Positions 44,415-54,043 of a stretch of 64,000 nucleotides of DNA are shown piece by piece. The first letter of the stretch is position 1; every line of letters starts with the position of its first letter. Below the pieces are notes generated by a model. It was not told where the DNA came from. It ran no database searches and saw only the letters and a list, made by a program, of their open reading frames with translations. The translations under genes and the position numbers were made by a program. The DNA comes from Parasutterella secunda (GTDB lineage: Bacteria; Pseudomonadota; Gammaproteobacteria; Burkholderiales; Burkholderiaceae_F): the NCBI RefSeq assembly GCF_023336895.1, contig NZ_JAMBLT010000001.1:248001-312000 (forward strand), in the 5' to 3' direction.

Positions 44415-44909
44415 TTGGACAAGTGCCCTCCGATCATCCTCGTTAGTGCCTGTCTTTTGGGACAAAAAGTTCGCTTTGATGGACAAAGTCGACCGGCCGA
44501 TCTTGGTTGTTTAATCAATAAAGGCTGTCTTCTCTTACCTATCTGTCCTGAATGCGCGGGCGGCTTACCCATCCCGCGCCGCCCTTGTGAAATTGAGTTT
44601 TCAGGTAATGCTAAAGGGGTCTTAGATAAACAGTCGCGCGTTTTAAGTGTTAACGGTCGCGATTGTTCCGATCAATACCGCAAAGGAGCTCTGCATTGTT
44701 TAAAGACAGCCCAAAGCATTAATGCTTCTTTTGCGCTATTAAAAGAAAAAAGTCCGGCCTGTGGGGTTTGTTTTATTCATTCCGGAAATTTTGACGGACA
44801 AATTAGAGAGGGTCGGGGAGTTTTAGCTGAATTGCTCTACCAATCAGGAATAAAAATTTTCAGCGAAAACCAAATTCACCAATTAATGCTTGCCATTGAA
44901 AAATCTTGA
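44415..44909 (+). CDS. DUF523-family cysteine-rich protein
   Basis: A 164-residue protein of the DUF523 family (ILVSACLLGQKVRFDG; LLPICPECAGGLPIPR; LLKEKSPACGV; an RGVLAELL helix). Conserved cysteines suggest a metal or redox site; no function is established. The start is a TTG adjoining the pth stop with GAGGA nine bases upstream; no in-frame ATG precedes the conserved core. Translational coupling to pth is likely. Confidence 0.83.
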   Translation: MDKCPPIILVSACLLGQKVRFDGQSRPADLGCLINKGCLLLPICPECAGGLPIPRRPCEIEFSGNAKGVLDKQSRVLSVNGRDCSDQYRKGALHCLKTAQSINASFALLKEKSPACGVCFIHSGNFDGQIREGRGVLAELLYQSGIKIFSENQIHQLMLAIEKS

Positions 44910-44986
44910 TTTTCGCCTCAATGACTCTCTCGTAGTATCACATGTCAATGCTAAAATGCACGCATTAACTTTTTGGAAATAAAATC

Positions 44987-46081
44987 ATGGGATTGAAATG
45001 TGGAATCGTCGGTTTGCCCAATGTTGGCAAATCCACCATCTTTAACGCTTTAACTAAAGCGGGCATCGCAGCAGAAAACTATCCTTTCTGCACGATTGAA
45101 CCCAATGTCGGCATTGTTGAAGTTCCCGATAACCGACTCCAACAGCTAGCCGATATCGTACATCCTGCCCGAATTGTTCCTGCTGTTGTCGAATTTGTAG
45201 ACATTGCCGGTCTTGTTGCCGGCGCCAGTAAGGGTGAAGGCTTAGGCAATCAGTTTTTAGCCAACATTCGTGAGTGCGATGCCATTGCCCATATCGTTCG
45301 CTGTTTCAATGACGACAACATCGTTCATGTCGCCGGTCACGTCAACCCCACGGAAGATATTGAAGTTATTAATACGGAATTAGCTCTGGCGGACTTGGCA
45401 ACGGTTGAGAAGATGCTTAATAAATACTCTAAGCAAGCTCGCCAAGGCGGAGACAAAGAGGCTTTGAAATTGGTTACGGTCTTGGAAAAAATCCAACCCG
45501 TGCTCAACGAAGGCAAGCCGGCTCGTCAGGTATCGTTGACGCCTGAGGAAAAGGCCATTATTAAGCCTCTTTGCCTTTTGACTGTTAAGCCAACCATGTA
45601 CGTAGCCAACGTGGATGACAGCGGCTTTGACAATAATCCCTTGCTCGATGCCGTCAAAGCATTTGCTGCTAAAGAAAATGCTCCCGTTGTGGCTTTATGC
45701 GCAAAAATTGAAAGCGAAATCGCAGAATTAGACGAAGAGGATAAAGCCCTCTTCTTGGAAGACATGGGAATGCATGAAGCAGGTTTGGATCGCGTCATTA
45801 GAGCCGGCTATGACCTGCTTGGTCTGCAAACATACTTTACGGCCGGCCCTAAAGAGGTTCGTGCCTGGACGATTCATAAGGGAGACACTGCTCCTCAAGC
45901 CGCCGGTGTGATTCATACTGATTTTGAACGTGGATTCATTCGCGCTCAGACTATTTCATTTGATGATTACATTTCTCATCATGGTGAAAAAGGTGCTCAA
46001 GAAGCCGGGAAAATGCGAGCTGAAGGAAAGGATTACATCGTTCAAGACGGCGATGTCATGAATTTCCTCTTTAATGTTTAA
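44987..46081 (+). CDS. ychF: Redox-regulated ATPase/GTPase YchF
   Basis: A 364-residue Obg-family P-loop protein that prefers ATP and binds ribosomes. G1 is [10 protein letters not shown]3 is DIAGLV, the G4 position holds NVDD (NxxE/D rather than NKxD, the mark of YchF), and the C-terminal TGS domain is [17 protein letters not shown] ... AQTISFDDY. Position after pth is conserved in proteobacteria. Confidence 0.96.
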   Translation: MGLKCGIVGLPNVGKSTIFNALTKAGIAAENYPFCTIEPNVGIVEVPDNRLQQLADIVHPARIVPAVVEFVDIAGLVAGASKGEGLGNQFLANIRECDAIAHIVRCFNDDNIVHVAGHVNPTEDIEVINTELALADLATVEKMLNKYSKQARQGGDKEALKLVTVLEKIQPVLNEGKPARQVSLTPEEKAIIKPLCLLTVKPTMYVANVDDSGFDNNPLLDAVKAFAAKENAPVVALCAKIESEIAELDEEDKALFLEDMGMHEAGLDRVIRAGYDLLGLQTYFTAGPKEVRAWTIHKGDTAPQAAGVIHTDFERGFIRAQTISFDDYISHHGEKGAQEAGKMRAEGKDYIVQDGDVMNFLFNV

Positions 46082-46149
46082 AATAAAAAGAGGGATCGTT
46101 ACGATCTAACCGATAGACATTTAGGTACATTTTTATTAGACCTTAAATT

Positions 46150-46524
46150 ATGGCAACTGTTCTTGCGAAACGTCGTCGAGAATTTGGTGAACGGTTAAGA
46201 ACCGAACGGGAACGTTTGGGCTATACCGAATTGCAAATTGCCCAGCTGCTTGGCGTACCCTTGGAAATGTACCAAAAGTATGAGTTGGGGCAAGAAGATC
46301 CGGGAATTTTCAGGATGCCCCGACTCAACGACTGTGGTTTCGATATTCTCTTCATTATCACTAGTGAGCGCCACAATCCCGTTGAGGAAGAAAGTGAGCT
46401 GCTGGCCCGTTTCAGAGAACTCTCCAACCGTGGAAGAGATTCTATTTTCATGACGCTTGACGCTCTCGAGCGTCTTGCTCCTAACTTGCGTCAAACCATT
46501 CGAAATAAGTGGCGCAATAAATAG
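46150..46524 (+). CDS. XRE-type helix-turn-helix protein
   Basis: A 124-residue protein with an N-terminal Cro/C1-type HTH (GERLRTERERLGYTELQIAQ then LLGVPLEMYQKYELG, about residues 12-60) and a helical C-terminus with ESELLARFRELSNRGRDSIF, the pattern of XRE regulators that dimerise through their tail. Not phage-associated here. Target unknown; it is 75 bases upstream of the AsmA-like gene on the same strand. Confidence 0.82.
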   Translation: MATVLAKRRREFGERLRTERERLGYTELQIAQLLGVPLEMYQKYELGQEDPGIFRMPRLNDCGFDILFIITSERHNPVEEESELLARFRELSNRGRDSIFMTLDALERLAPNLRQTIRNKWRNK

Positions 46525-46599
46525 TGCTCTTTTGGCTCTGCAACGGATCGCATTTCGTGCTATGTTTGGCAAAGTGGTTCTGTGTTCTGGACAAATCCC

Positions 46600-48846
46600 A
46601 TGCGTATTATCCGCAAAATTCTCTGGGTGATCTGCATATTGGCGCTGTTGGCAATTGGCAGCGTCGTTGCCCTGTATTTCCTGGTTACCCCTGCATCCGT
46701 TCAAGATCGTTTGCAATCGTCCTTAAATCAGATGGGCTTTGTCATGCGCGCAAACGAACTTCCGACCGTTAGGGTTTTACCAACGATATCGGTTGAGCTG
46801 CCCAGCGCGCAACTATTTGACTCCCAAAACAAACTGATTGCCATTTACCGTTCTGCTCACTTTAACGTAAGCCCTGTTTGGCTTATTTTCGGCCAAATCC
46901 ATATTGAGAAGATCTTGGTTGACGGATTTTCGTTGCAAGAAACGGAATGCCCGTCATTGCCTGAATGGTTGAAAAATAATTCAACAACCGACACTGCTCT
47001 TATTGATGGTTTGACGGTTGAATCTATTGAATTCAACGACTCCGACATTCACCTGAAGCATGACGGAAGGCTGTTCAATCTTCAAAATTTAAGAGCAGTT
47101 ATCTCTGGCCCTGCTCCGCAGATGCATGCGCCGGTTGCACTCAGCACACAGATTCAGATATTGCCTGAAAATCTCCTCCTGGATGTACAGGCAGGCTTTT
47201 CTTTGGACCTGAATTTAGCTTCTGGCAAAGTCGCTATTGAAAATCTTTCCGTTCAAACCAGCGGAACCCAACAAGGCAAATCTTTCCAAGCGCAATTGGA
47301 TTCACCTCTGACCCAATTGTCCGCTGAGGCCATTTACACAAAAACCGCAAAAGTACAAATAACCGGTGATCAATCCCTTGGCGACGTCTCTTTGTCCGTG
47401 GCTGAATTACACATCAGCCAAGACAGTTGGCAAGCTCCTGACTTCCATATTCAATACAACAAGGGAGCAGGAGATCAGACTTTGAAAGTTGATTTGCGTT
47501 CACCCATCATTTTTGACACAGCAACAACTTTCACTACTGCCGATCATATCCAAGGATCAATTTCCTTGCCTGAACAAGCAGAGAGCATTCCCGTCTCCGG
47601 CAATGTGAAAATTGATTGGAATAAAGAAAAAATTCATAGTGAAATCTTTGCCAGACTTCACGGAGCGCCTATGACATTTCGAGGCGAGAGTGCTGGCTTT
47701 GATTTCCCTGACATCAAAGGAGACCTTGTCTTTGGCCGACTGGAATTAAGTGATTTATCTGTTTTCAGATCACTACAAAGAGCTCAAGCAACTTTACCAG
47801 CAACGTTACTGCCCCAGCAGTCGGAAGTTCAAACAAGTGCGTCTAACGAAGCGAACGTTGAAGCGCAACCGTCAAAACTTTCTTCCTCCGGCAGCCAAGA
47901 AGATACCTCCGTTGAAACAACGGTTGAGACTGACACGTCTCGTGTCTCTCAGGCGGATGGAGATCAGAGTGAAGTAACCAAAGAACACTCTCACGAAGGC
48001 TCAAATGAAGTCTCTTCAGTAGCTACTTCGGAAATTAGCGATCATGAAACCGCGGACATTGATTCATCTTTACCCTTTGACTTTTTGAACCACTTTGACT
48101 TCAACGGTTCGATAGTGATTGGTGAGTTATCGACTGGACCGGTTAAATTAGTGCAGCTGAAATCGAATATGCAGATTCAGAAGGGTGTTTTAAAACTCCC
48201 CAAAGCCAAAGCTCTAACATACGATGGTAAGACCGAATTAGATGTTCAGTTGAATGCCCAAGGCCACTGGAATGTAGTTTATCGAGGCGAAAGCATTAAC
48301 CTGTCCTCTCTTCTCAATGATGCAAGCGGCAATAGTAAGGTGGGAGGAATATTGAACCTCCAGGCCAATTTGTATGGCGGAGGCTTTACGCAGCAAGCTT
48401 TAAATGGGCAAATCGGTTTTTCTGCGTCACAGGCCAAACTTTTTGGATTTAATCTCGAAGACGCGACAGTTGCCTTAAAGCAATACAAGGAACCCGAGCA
48501 AAAAAATGATCTTTTTACAGAAACAGAACATTTTGGCGGTGTTGTGACAATACACGATGGTCGGGCGGTTATTGACAATTTAGGGGTTAATTTCGGATCT
48601 TCACGCGCCCGGGGACAAGCTCAAGTTGATTTAAACAACCATTCGCTAACTGGACAATTAACGGGCAGAAGCAATGGGCTGGATTTGATTATTAATTTGG
48701 CCGGCCAATGGCAATCTCCAATTGCGGTGTTAGATACCGAGCAAATCCGCAAGGCGAATAATCTTGTTGCCAAACCGCAACCGAAGGAAGAAAAGAAACC
48801 GTCCGGCTGGGACAAATTGAAAGATTTCTTCAGAAATCGTTTCTAA
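46600..48846 (+). CDS. AsmA-family inner-membrane protein
   Basis: A 748-residue protein with one N-terminal membrane helix (LWVICILALLAIGSVVALYFLV) and a long periplasmic AsmA-type body (ISVELPSAQLFDSQNKLIAI; late GQIGFSASQAKLFGFNLEDA and GQAQVDLNNHSLTGQLTG). AsmA-like proteins form beta-rich bridges for phospholipid traffic to the outer membrane. About residues 405-490 are a Ser/Glu/Thr-rich stretch with no order, inserted between the two halves. The ATG at 46600 is preferred over a GTG at 46582. Confidence 0.85.
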   Translation: MRIIRKILWVICILALLAIGSVVALYFLVTPASVQDRLQSSLNQMGFVMRANELPTVRVLPTISVELPSAQLFDSQNKLIAIYRSAHFNVSPVWLIFGQIHIEKILVDGFSLQETECPSLPEWLKNNSTTDTALIDGLTVESIEFNDSDIHLKHDGRLFNLQNLRAVISGPAPQMHAPVALSTQIQILPENLLLDVQAGFSLDLNLASGKVAIENLSVQTSGTQQGKSFQAQLDSPLTQLSAEAIYTKTAKVQITGDQSLGDVSLSVAELHISQDSWQAPDFHIQYNKGAGDQTLKVDLRSPIIFDTATTFTTADHIQGSISLPEQAESIPVSGNVKIDWNKEKIHSEIFARLHGAPMTFRGESAGFDFPDIKGDLVFGRLELSDLSVFRSLQRAQATLPATLLPQQSEVQTSASNEANVEAQPSKLSSSGSQEDTSVETTVETDTSRVSQADGDQSEVTKEHSHEGSNEVSSVATSEISDHETADIDSSLPFDFLNHFDFNGSIVIGELSTGPVKLVQLKSNMQIQKGVLKLPKAKALTYDGKTELDVQLNAQGHWNVVYRGESINLSSLLNDASGNSKVGGILNLQANLYGGGFTQQALNGQIGFSASQAKLFGFNLEDATVALKQYKEPEQKNDLFTETEHFGGVVTIHDGRAVIDNLGVNFGSSRARGQAQVDLNNHSLTGQLTGRSNGLDLIINLAGQWQSPIAVLDTEQIRKANNLVAKPQPKEEKKPSGWDKLKDFFRNRF

Positions 48847-48851
48847 TAACG

Positions 48852-48884
48852 AGAAGGAGTGGCCAAACCACTCCTTCTGCTTTT
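48852..48884 (+). terminator. Intrinsic terminator between convergent AsmA-like and ftsY genes
   Basis: AGAAGGAGTGG (48852-48862) pairs with CCACTCCTTCT (48868-48878), then GCTTTT. The T-tract is on the forward strand; on the reverse strand it overlaps the ftsY end. Confidence 0.85.
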
Positions 48885-49809
48885 AACCAATAAGAGCTTT
48901 GGCAAACTCTTGCGCGTCAAACGGTTGCAAATCCTCGATGGACTCGCCGACACCAATAAAATAAATAGGGATGGGGTTATCGGCGCGCATGCGGCTGATA
49001 GCCACCAAAACACCTCCCTTGGCCGTCCCGTCTAATTTAGTAATGATCAATCCGGTTAGCGGAACCGCCTCATCAAAAGCTTTCACCTGGGCCAAAGCAT
49101 TTTGACCATTCGTTCCATCGATGACCAGAATCACTTCATGAGGAGCACCCTCCAATGATTTATTTTGCGAACGAGCAATTCGCTTGAGTTCCTCCATGAG
49201 TCGAGTCTGCGTTGTCAAGCGACCTGCCGTATCAACAATGACAACATCGCTTCCTCGGGCCTTGCCTGCACTGACAGCATCAAAAGCTACAGCCGCCGGA
49301 TCACCGCCTGTCTGGGAAATAACTTCTACACGATTTCTTTCTCCCCAAACAGCCAATTGTTCGCGAGCAGCAGCGCGGAAAGTATCGCCTGCTGCCAACA
49401 AAACACTTTTACCCTGCGAAGAAAGCCATTTACTGATTTTCCCAATGGATGTTGTCTTACCTGCGCCGTTTACCCCAACCATCATCATCACAAGTGGCTT
49501 GGTTCTATCTAGGTTAATTCGACCTTGCGCTGGTGTTAAAAGAGCAACAATTTCCTCTCTTAGGGCCTCACGAACTTCTTCCTGTGTTTTCAGCCCTTTC
49601 AGTTGAATAGTATCTCTTAACTTTCCCAGTAACTCCGATACCGTTGAAACGCCCATATCGGCAGAAATCAAAGCGAATTCGAGTTCCTCTAAAAAATCCT
49701 CATCGACCTTACCACCGGTAAAAAGTCCGATAATATTGACTCGAGTTCGATGTAAACCGTTTTTTAACCGATCTAACCATCCCGCTTTTTTATTTTCAGT
49801 CGTTATCAT
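48883..49809 (-). CDS. ftsY: Signal recognition particle receptor FtsY
   Basis: A 308-residue SRP-type GTPase that docks ribosome-nascent chains to SecYEG. The N domain is about residues 10-95; G1 is GVNGAGKTT, then LAAGDTFRAAAREQL, the DTAGRL loop, and TKLDGTAKGG. The acidic A domain found at the N-terminus of E. coli FtsY is missing: the protein starts almost directly at the membrane-targeting helix (WLDRLKNGLHRTR). Divergent from rsmD with 6 bases between the start codons, so promoters must overlap the genes. Confidence 0.95.
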   Translation of the reverse strand: MITTENKKAGWLDRLKNGLHRTRVNIIGLFTGGKVDEDFLEELEFALISADMGVSTVSELLGKLRDTIQLKGLKTQEEVREALREEIVALLTPAQGRINLDRTKPLVMMMVGVNGAGKTTSIGKISKWLSSQGKSVLLAAGDTFRAAAREQLAVWGERNRVEVISQTGGDPAAVAFDAVSAGKARGSDVVIVDTAGRLTTQTRLMEELKRIARSQNKSLEGAPHEVILVIDGTNGQNALAQVKAFDEAVPLTGLIITKLDGTAKGGVLVAISRMRADNPIPIYFIGVGESIEDLQPFDAQEFAKALIG

Positions 49810-49815
49810 TAGCGT

Positions 49816-50445
49816 ATGCGTCCATTAAAGAAACAAAATCAATCACAAAGCGTAAGTTTACCAAGAGCGCGCGCAGCAGGTACTGTCAGAATTATCTCTG
49901 GCAAGTGGCGTCGTACGCCTTTAGCTGTCGCGGACTTTGACGGCTTACGTCCGACAGGTGATCGGATTCGGGAAACACTTTTTAATTGGCTCAACTACCT
50001 TCTCGGTGATTATTCTGAAATTGAAGGTCTGGATATGTTTGCCGGATCCGGCGCTCTGGGTTTTGAATTAGCCAGCCGAGGAGCGCGCAGCGTTACTTTG
50101 CTCGAGAAAAATCGTCGTGTTTATGAAAAGCTCTGTCTTTCACGAACCAAATTACGGGCAGAAGACATTCTGGATATTCGTTGCGCAGACGCTCTGGCCG
50201 ATGTTCGCTCCCTTAATGAAAAATACGACATTATTTTTATCGACCCCCCATTTGCACTGAATTTACACGAAAAGGCCATTAAATTAGCGCTTTCGATTCT
50301 TAAAGAGAACGGTTTCATTTACATCGAGTCACCAAAAGAATGGGATACCCAAATTTTGGCTGACTTAAAATTAGCAGTTGTAAGAGAGTCTGAGACCGGA
50401 GCGGTGGCCTTTCGACTGGTTAGTCCTACACAGGAAGAAAAATGA
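49816..50445 (+). CDS. rsmD: 16S rRNA (guanine(966)-N(2))-methyltransferase
   Basis: A 209-residue SAM-dependent methyltransferase that modifies G966 of 16S rRNA. Motifs: VRIISGKWRRTPL, RPTGDRIRETLFNWL, the SAM loop DMFAGSGALGFE and the catalytic FIDPPFAL (DPPF). Coupled to coaD by a 4-base overlap, a common order. Confidence 0.95.
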   Translation: MRPLKKQNQSQSVSLPRARAAGTVRIISGKWRRTPLAVADFDGLRPTGDRIRETLFNWLNYLLGDYSEIEGLDMFAGSGALGFELASRGARSVTLLEKNRRVYEKLCLSRTKLRAEDILDIRCADALADVRSLNEKYDIIFIDPPFALNLHEKAIKLALSILKENGFIYIESPKEWDTQILADLKLAVVRESETGAVAFRLVSPTQEEK

Positions 50446-50930
50446 CAATTGCCATTTATGCAGGTACGTTTGATCCCTTTACCCTCGGACACGAAGATGT
50501 ACTTGATCGTGCCCGTCAAATCTTCGATGAAGTCATTGTGGCAGTCGCTGCTGATACCGGAAGAAACACCTTCTTTTCTTTTGAGGAAAGAGTCGATTTA
50601 GCCCGCCGATCTTTAGCGGGTATCAAAGGTGTCAGAGTTGTTGGATTTGAAGGCTTGTTGAGCGAATTTGTTAAGGCAACCGGTGCTTCTGTCCTTATCC
50701 GGGGTGTTCGAAACGGAAGCGATTTCGATTACGAGACGCGCATGGCCTGTGTCAATCATGCCTTAAACAGTAATGTTCAAACAATATTTTTCCCACCTAT
50801 TAACGGCACTCAGTCTATTTCCGGCTCATTAGTCAGAGAAATTCATCGTCTAGGCGGCGATGTTTCTGCTTTTGTCAGTCCCATTGTTTCGCAAGCACTG
50901 GAAGCCAAGCGTTCAGGAGCCCAAGAATGA
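50442..50930 (+). CDS. coaD: Phosphopantetheine adenylyltransferase
   Basis: A 162-residue nucleotidyltransferase, penultimate step of CoA synthesis. Nucleotide site YAGTFDPFTLGHEDVL with the T/HxGH motif, RGVRNGSDFDYE and the C-terminal TQSISGSLVREI. Normal length. Overlaps rsmD and ppx by four bases each, so the three are one translation unit. Confidence 0.97.
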   Translation: MTIAIYAGTFDPFTLGHEDVLDRARQIFDEVIVAVAADTGRNTFFSFEERVDLARRSLAGIKGVRVVGFEGLLSEFVKATGASVLIRGVRNGSDFDYETRMACVNHALNSNVQTIFFPPINGTQSISGSLVREIHRLGGDVSAFVSPIVSQALEAKRSGAQE

Positions 50931-52399
50931 GTATCCGTCTGGCAGCCATAGATTTAGGATCCAACAGTTTTCGCTTGGAAATCGGTCGGGTTGAAGGTAA
51001 CGAGATTATCTGCGAACACTACAGTAAAGAAGGCGTTCGGTTAGCTGCCGGACTCGATAGCAACGGTTATCTAACTGAAGAAATTCAGCAAAAAGCGCTT
51101 GATACCTTAGCTCGTTTTCGAGAAAAAATTAAAGACTTCAGACCAGAACACGTGCGAGCCGTAGGCACTCAAACGATCAGAATTGCCCAAAATAACAAAG
51201 CGTTCCTACTGCGCGCTCAAGACGTACTGGGTTTCCCCATTGAAATATTGCCCGGACAAGAAGAAGCCCGACTGGTTTTTGAAGGCTGTGCCCATCGCTT
51301 GCCTCTTTCTGATAAAAAACGTCTGGTCATTGATATCGGCGGGGGTTCAACAGAGCTTGTTACGGGATCGGGACTTCATGCTGACCGTTGTGAATCGTTT
51401 CACGTTGGCTGCGTCAATTTATCTCTACAGTATTTCCCGCATGGAATAATTACGCGTGAAGGCTATGAAGCGGCAAAATTAGCCGCAATGGCAGAATTTC
51501 AAGAAGGTCGTGAACGATTTAATTCAACCCTATGGGATGAAGCCTACGGTTCGTCCGGATCTATGGAAGCAATCTGCAGTCTCGCCAAATCTTTTGGTAT
51601 GGACTCTTACACGATTTCTCAGGAAAGACTTTGTGAAATTCGTGACGCAATGATTGCCAAGGGACACGTTGATAAACTGGATTTTCCAGATCTGCATCGT
51701 TCAAGAAAAGAAGTGATCACCGGAGGACTTGCGGTTCTTCATGCCGCCTGCGATGCTCTCAACATTAAGAGCATAAAATTCTCGGCAGGCGCCTTGCGGG
51801 TCGGATTGCTTTATGAACAGCTTTCTCGCCTGAATGGTAACGATTTAAGAGAATCCAGCGCTTGGGAACTATTACGTTACAGCGCTGTTTCCGAAGCGCA
51901 GGCCAAACGAGTCGATCTGCTTGCCCAAAAGCTTCTTCAACGCCTTTTCCCCGATGCCGCGGAGGACACAAAAAAACGCCTTCATTGGGCTGCACTATTA
52001 CATGAAACAGGCAATCTCATTAGCCACAACCGTTTTCACAGACTAGGTGCCTACCTGATTGAACATTTTGATCTGCAGGGCTTTTCCATCAATGATCGTC
52101 ATTGGGTTTCGCAGTTGGTTCTAGGCCACAGAGGCAGACTCTACAAAATTGAGTCTCAACTAGACAATGAGGCGTGGGCGAAATCACTGCTGGCACTGCG
52201 TTTAGCAAGCATCATTGCACATAAACGCGAGGATATTGAACTGCCTGATTTCTCATTGACTCAAGAAGGTAAGCGTCACTGGCGCTTATCATTTAGAGAT
52301 TCAAGTTGGCTCAATAAACATCCTCTAACACATTTTCTCCTACAAAGAGAAGTTGATGCTTGGAAAGCCGTACAATATCAGTTTGACTTTGAGAAATAA
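50927..52399 (+). CDS. ppx: Exopolyphosphatase (Ppx/GppA family)
   Basis: A 490-residue actin-fold phosphatase. Phosphate 1 loop AIDLGSNSFRLEIGR, the EEARLVFEG catalytic segment, phosphate 2 loop VIDIGGGSTELV and a C-terminal HD-like part (HWAALLHETGNLISHNRFHR). It degrades polyphosphate and/or pppGpp; the two activities cannot be told apart by sequence alone. Coupled to coaD. Confidence 0.93.
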   Translation: MSIRLAAIDLGSNSFRLEIGRVEGNEIICEHYSKEGVRLAAGLDSNGYLTEEIQQKALDTLARFREKIKDFRPEHVRAVGTQTIRIAQNNKAFLLRAQDVLGFPIEILPGQEEARLVFEGCAHRLPLSDKKRLVIDIGGGSTELVTGSGLHADRCESFHVGCVNLSLQYFPHGIITREGYEAAKLAAMAEFQEGRERFNSTLWDEAYGSSGSMEAICSLAKSFGMDSYTISQERLCEIRDAMIAKGHVDKLDFPDLHRSRKEVITGGLAVLHAACDALNIKSIKFSAGALRVGLLYEQLSRLNGNDLRESSAWELLRYSAVSEAQAKRVDLLAQKLLQRLFPDAAEDTKKRLHWAALLHETGNLISHNRFHRLGAYLIEHFDLQGFSINDRHWVSQLVLGHRGRLYKIESQLDNEAWAKSLLALRLASIIAHKREDIELPDFSLTQEGKRHWRLSFRDSSWLNKHPLTHFLLQREVDAWKAVQYQFDFEK

Positions 52400-52407
52400 T
52401 TTTATTG

Positions 52408-53103
52408 ATGTTTGACACTTCCCTACCTGCCCAAATTCAAGAAGAACCGTTGGTTCAGTTATCACATGTATTTGTGGAATTTGACCAATTGCAAGTACTT
52501 CGCGATGTATCGGTAGATATCTACCGAGGGGAGTTTGTTGTCCTGCACGGAGATACAGGATGTGGGAAGTCAACCGTTTTGCGGCTAATCGCCGGCTTGT
52601 TGAATCCGACTCGTGGTGCGGTCAGGGTGGCCGGGGAAGATGTTCAAGAGTTTTCTACCCTTCAACGTCGTTGGCTTCGAAGAGCGATCGGACTGATGCT
52701 CCAAAATTCGCCTTTACTGGAAGACAGAACCATTTTGGAAAACGTAATGCTGCCCGCTTTGGCCGCCGATGCCAGTACTGATCAAGCTAGACAACAAGCA
52801 TTAGCAGCCCTTTCTCGCTGCCACATGTCCGACTGGGCTCAAAACTATCCGATCGATTTATCTTCCGGTCAAAGACAACAAGTCAGTCTTGCGCGAGCCG
52901 TGGTTAACCAGCCTGTTTTGATTTTGGCTGACGAACCGGCGGCACATTTGGATGCCAATAATGCTCAAACGGTTATCAATCTTCTGGGGGAATTTGCCAG
53001 CGCTGGGGTGACCGTTATTGTAGCCTCCCACCTTCTTTTGGCTCCACGTGACATTGCCTACAGGGAAGTCAAATTTGCCTCTCAACACGGAGGAATGCCA
53101 TGA
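52408..53103 (+). CDS. ftsE: Cell-division ATPase FtsE
   Basis: A 231-residue ATPase with Walker A GDTGCGKST, signature LSSGQRQQVSLAR, Walker B LILADEPAAHLD and switch His in VASHLLL. The signature reads LSSGQ, with Ser for the usual Gly. FtsE drives FtsX to activate septal amidases through EnvC-type partners. ATG at 52408 used; an in-frame TTG lies one codon earlier. Overlaps ftsX by four bases. Confidence 0.93.
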   Translation: MFDTSLPAQIQEEPLVQLSHVFVEFDQLQVLRDVSVDIYRGEFVVLHGDTGCGKSTVLRLIAGLLNPTRGAVRVAGEDVQEFSTLQRRWLRRAIGLMLQNSPLLEDRTILENVMLPALAADASTDQARQQALAALSRCHMSDWAQNYPIDLSSGQRQQVSLARAVVNQPVLILADEPAAHLDANNAQTVINLLGEFASAGVTVIVASHLLLAPRDIAYREVKFASQHGGMP

Positions 53104-54011
53104 GTTTTGCTTCTTCTCGTGTTTGGGCCTTACAGCAAGTTTTTCGAGGCATTAAAAATGCTAAGGGTGTTTTTTTCCTAGCGTTGATGCTCGCCAGTTT
53201 GTCTTTGACAATCCCCGTTTTTGTTGCAAGTGTTCTCTATAGCCTTTCTGAACCTATCAGGGCAATTCCTGTGGCGCCGGAAATTACGGTCTTTACGTAT
53301 CAAGACCTCAACAAAGCGCAAATGGATAATCTGCGGGAGCGAATCGGCAGGCACGAACACGTAATGAAAATTACGACGATTCCGAAAGACGAAGCTTTTA
53401 AATCTCTTAATGAAAACTTAGGTATCAAGCAAACTTCTCAAGATAAGGCTGCCAATCCGCTGCCTGACTTGATTATTGTGACACTTGATGCACAAATGCC
53501 TGCGGCCGACATAGAGCGAACAGCAAAAAATATTGAAAAGTTAAAGGGCGTCAGCCTTGTCGCCTATGACAGCACGTGGTTAACAAAATTGGATGCAATT
53601 TCTCACGCAATCAGTAACTTAGGCTGGATATTTGTTGTTATCACTCTATCGCTGATTGTCTGTGTTATTGCCGCTAGTGTCAGGCTGGCTGCCGACACCC
53701 AAAAAACGGAACTCAATATGCTTTATCTTTTTGGGGCGACTCCGTCTTTTTCCATTCGACCTTATGCATGGCGAGGTTTTCTGACGATGGGTCTGGCGGC
53801 TGTGATTGCCATTGCCTTATCGTCCTTTGCTACCGGCTACCTTAATGAAGCTCTTTTGGCCGTTGGTGAACAATATGGCACTCAAATAGCCATTTCTCCG
53901 TTACCTTGGCAATTTAATGCGGGCTTTATCGTTTTTTGCGCCCTGCTTGGCGGATTAATCGCGAGTATTATTACCCAACGCGCAATTGCAAAAATTGAGC
54001 GCTTCGACTGA
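53100..54011 (+). CDS. ftsX: Cell-division permease FtsX
   Basis: A 303-residue inner-membrane protein with four helices: one at residues about 22-42, a periplasmic extracellular domain (about 60-170) and three at the C-terminus (LGWIFVVITLSLIVCVIAAS, FLTMGLAAVIAIALSS, FNAGFIVFCALLGGLIASI). The RLAADTQKTELNMLYLFGA coupling loop is typical. It likely passes the FtsE signal to the EnvC-like protein encoded at 60020. Confidence 0.94.
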   Translation: MSFASSRVWALQQVFRGIKNAKGVFFLALMLASLSLTIPVFVASVLYSLSEPIRAIPVAPEITVFTYQDLNKAQMDNLRERIGRHEHVMKITTIPKDEAFKSLNENLGIKQTSQDKAANPLPDLIIVTLDAQMPAADIERTAKNIEKLKGVSLVAYDSTWLTKLDAISHAISNLGWIFVVITLSLIVCVIAASVRLAADTQKTELNMLYLFGATPSFSIRPYAWRGFLTMGLAAVIAIALSSFATGYLNEALLAVGEQYGTQIAISPLPWQFNAGFIVFCALLGGLIASIITQRAIAKIERFD

Positions 54012-54043
54012 TACAAGTCCTCCTCATCTTTTTAGGCATCTAC

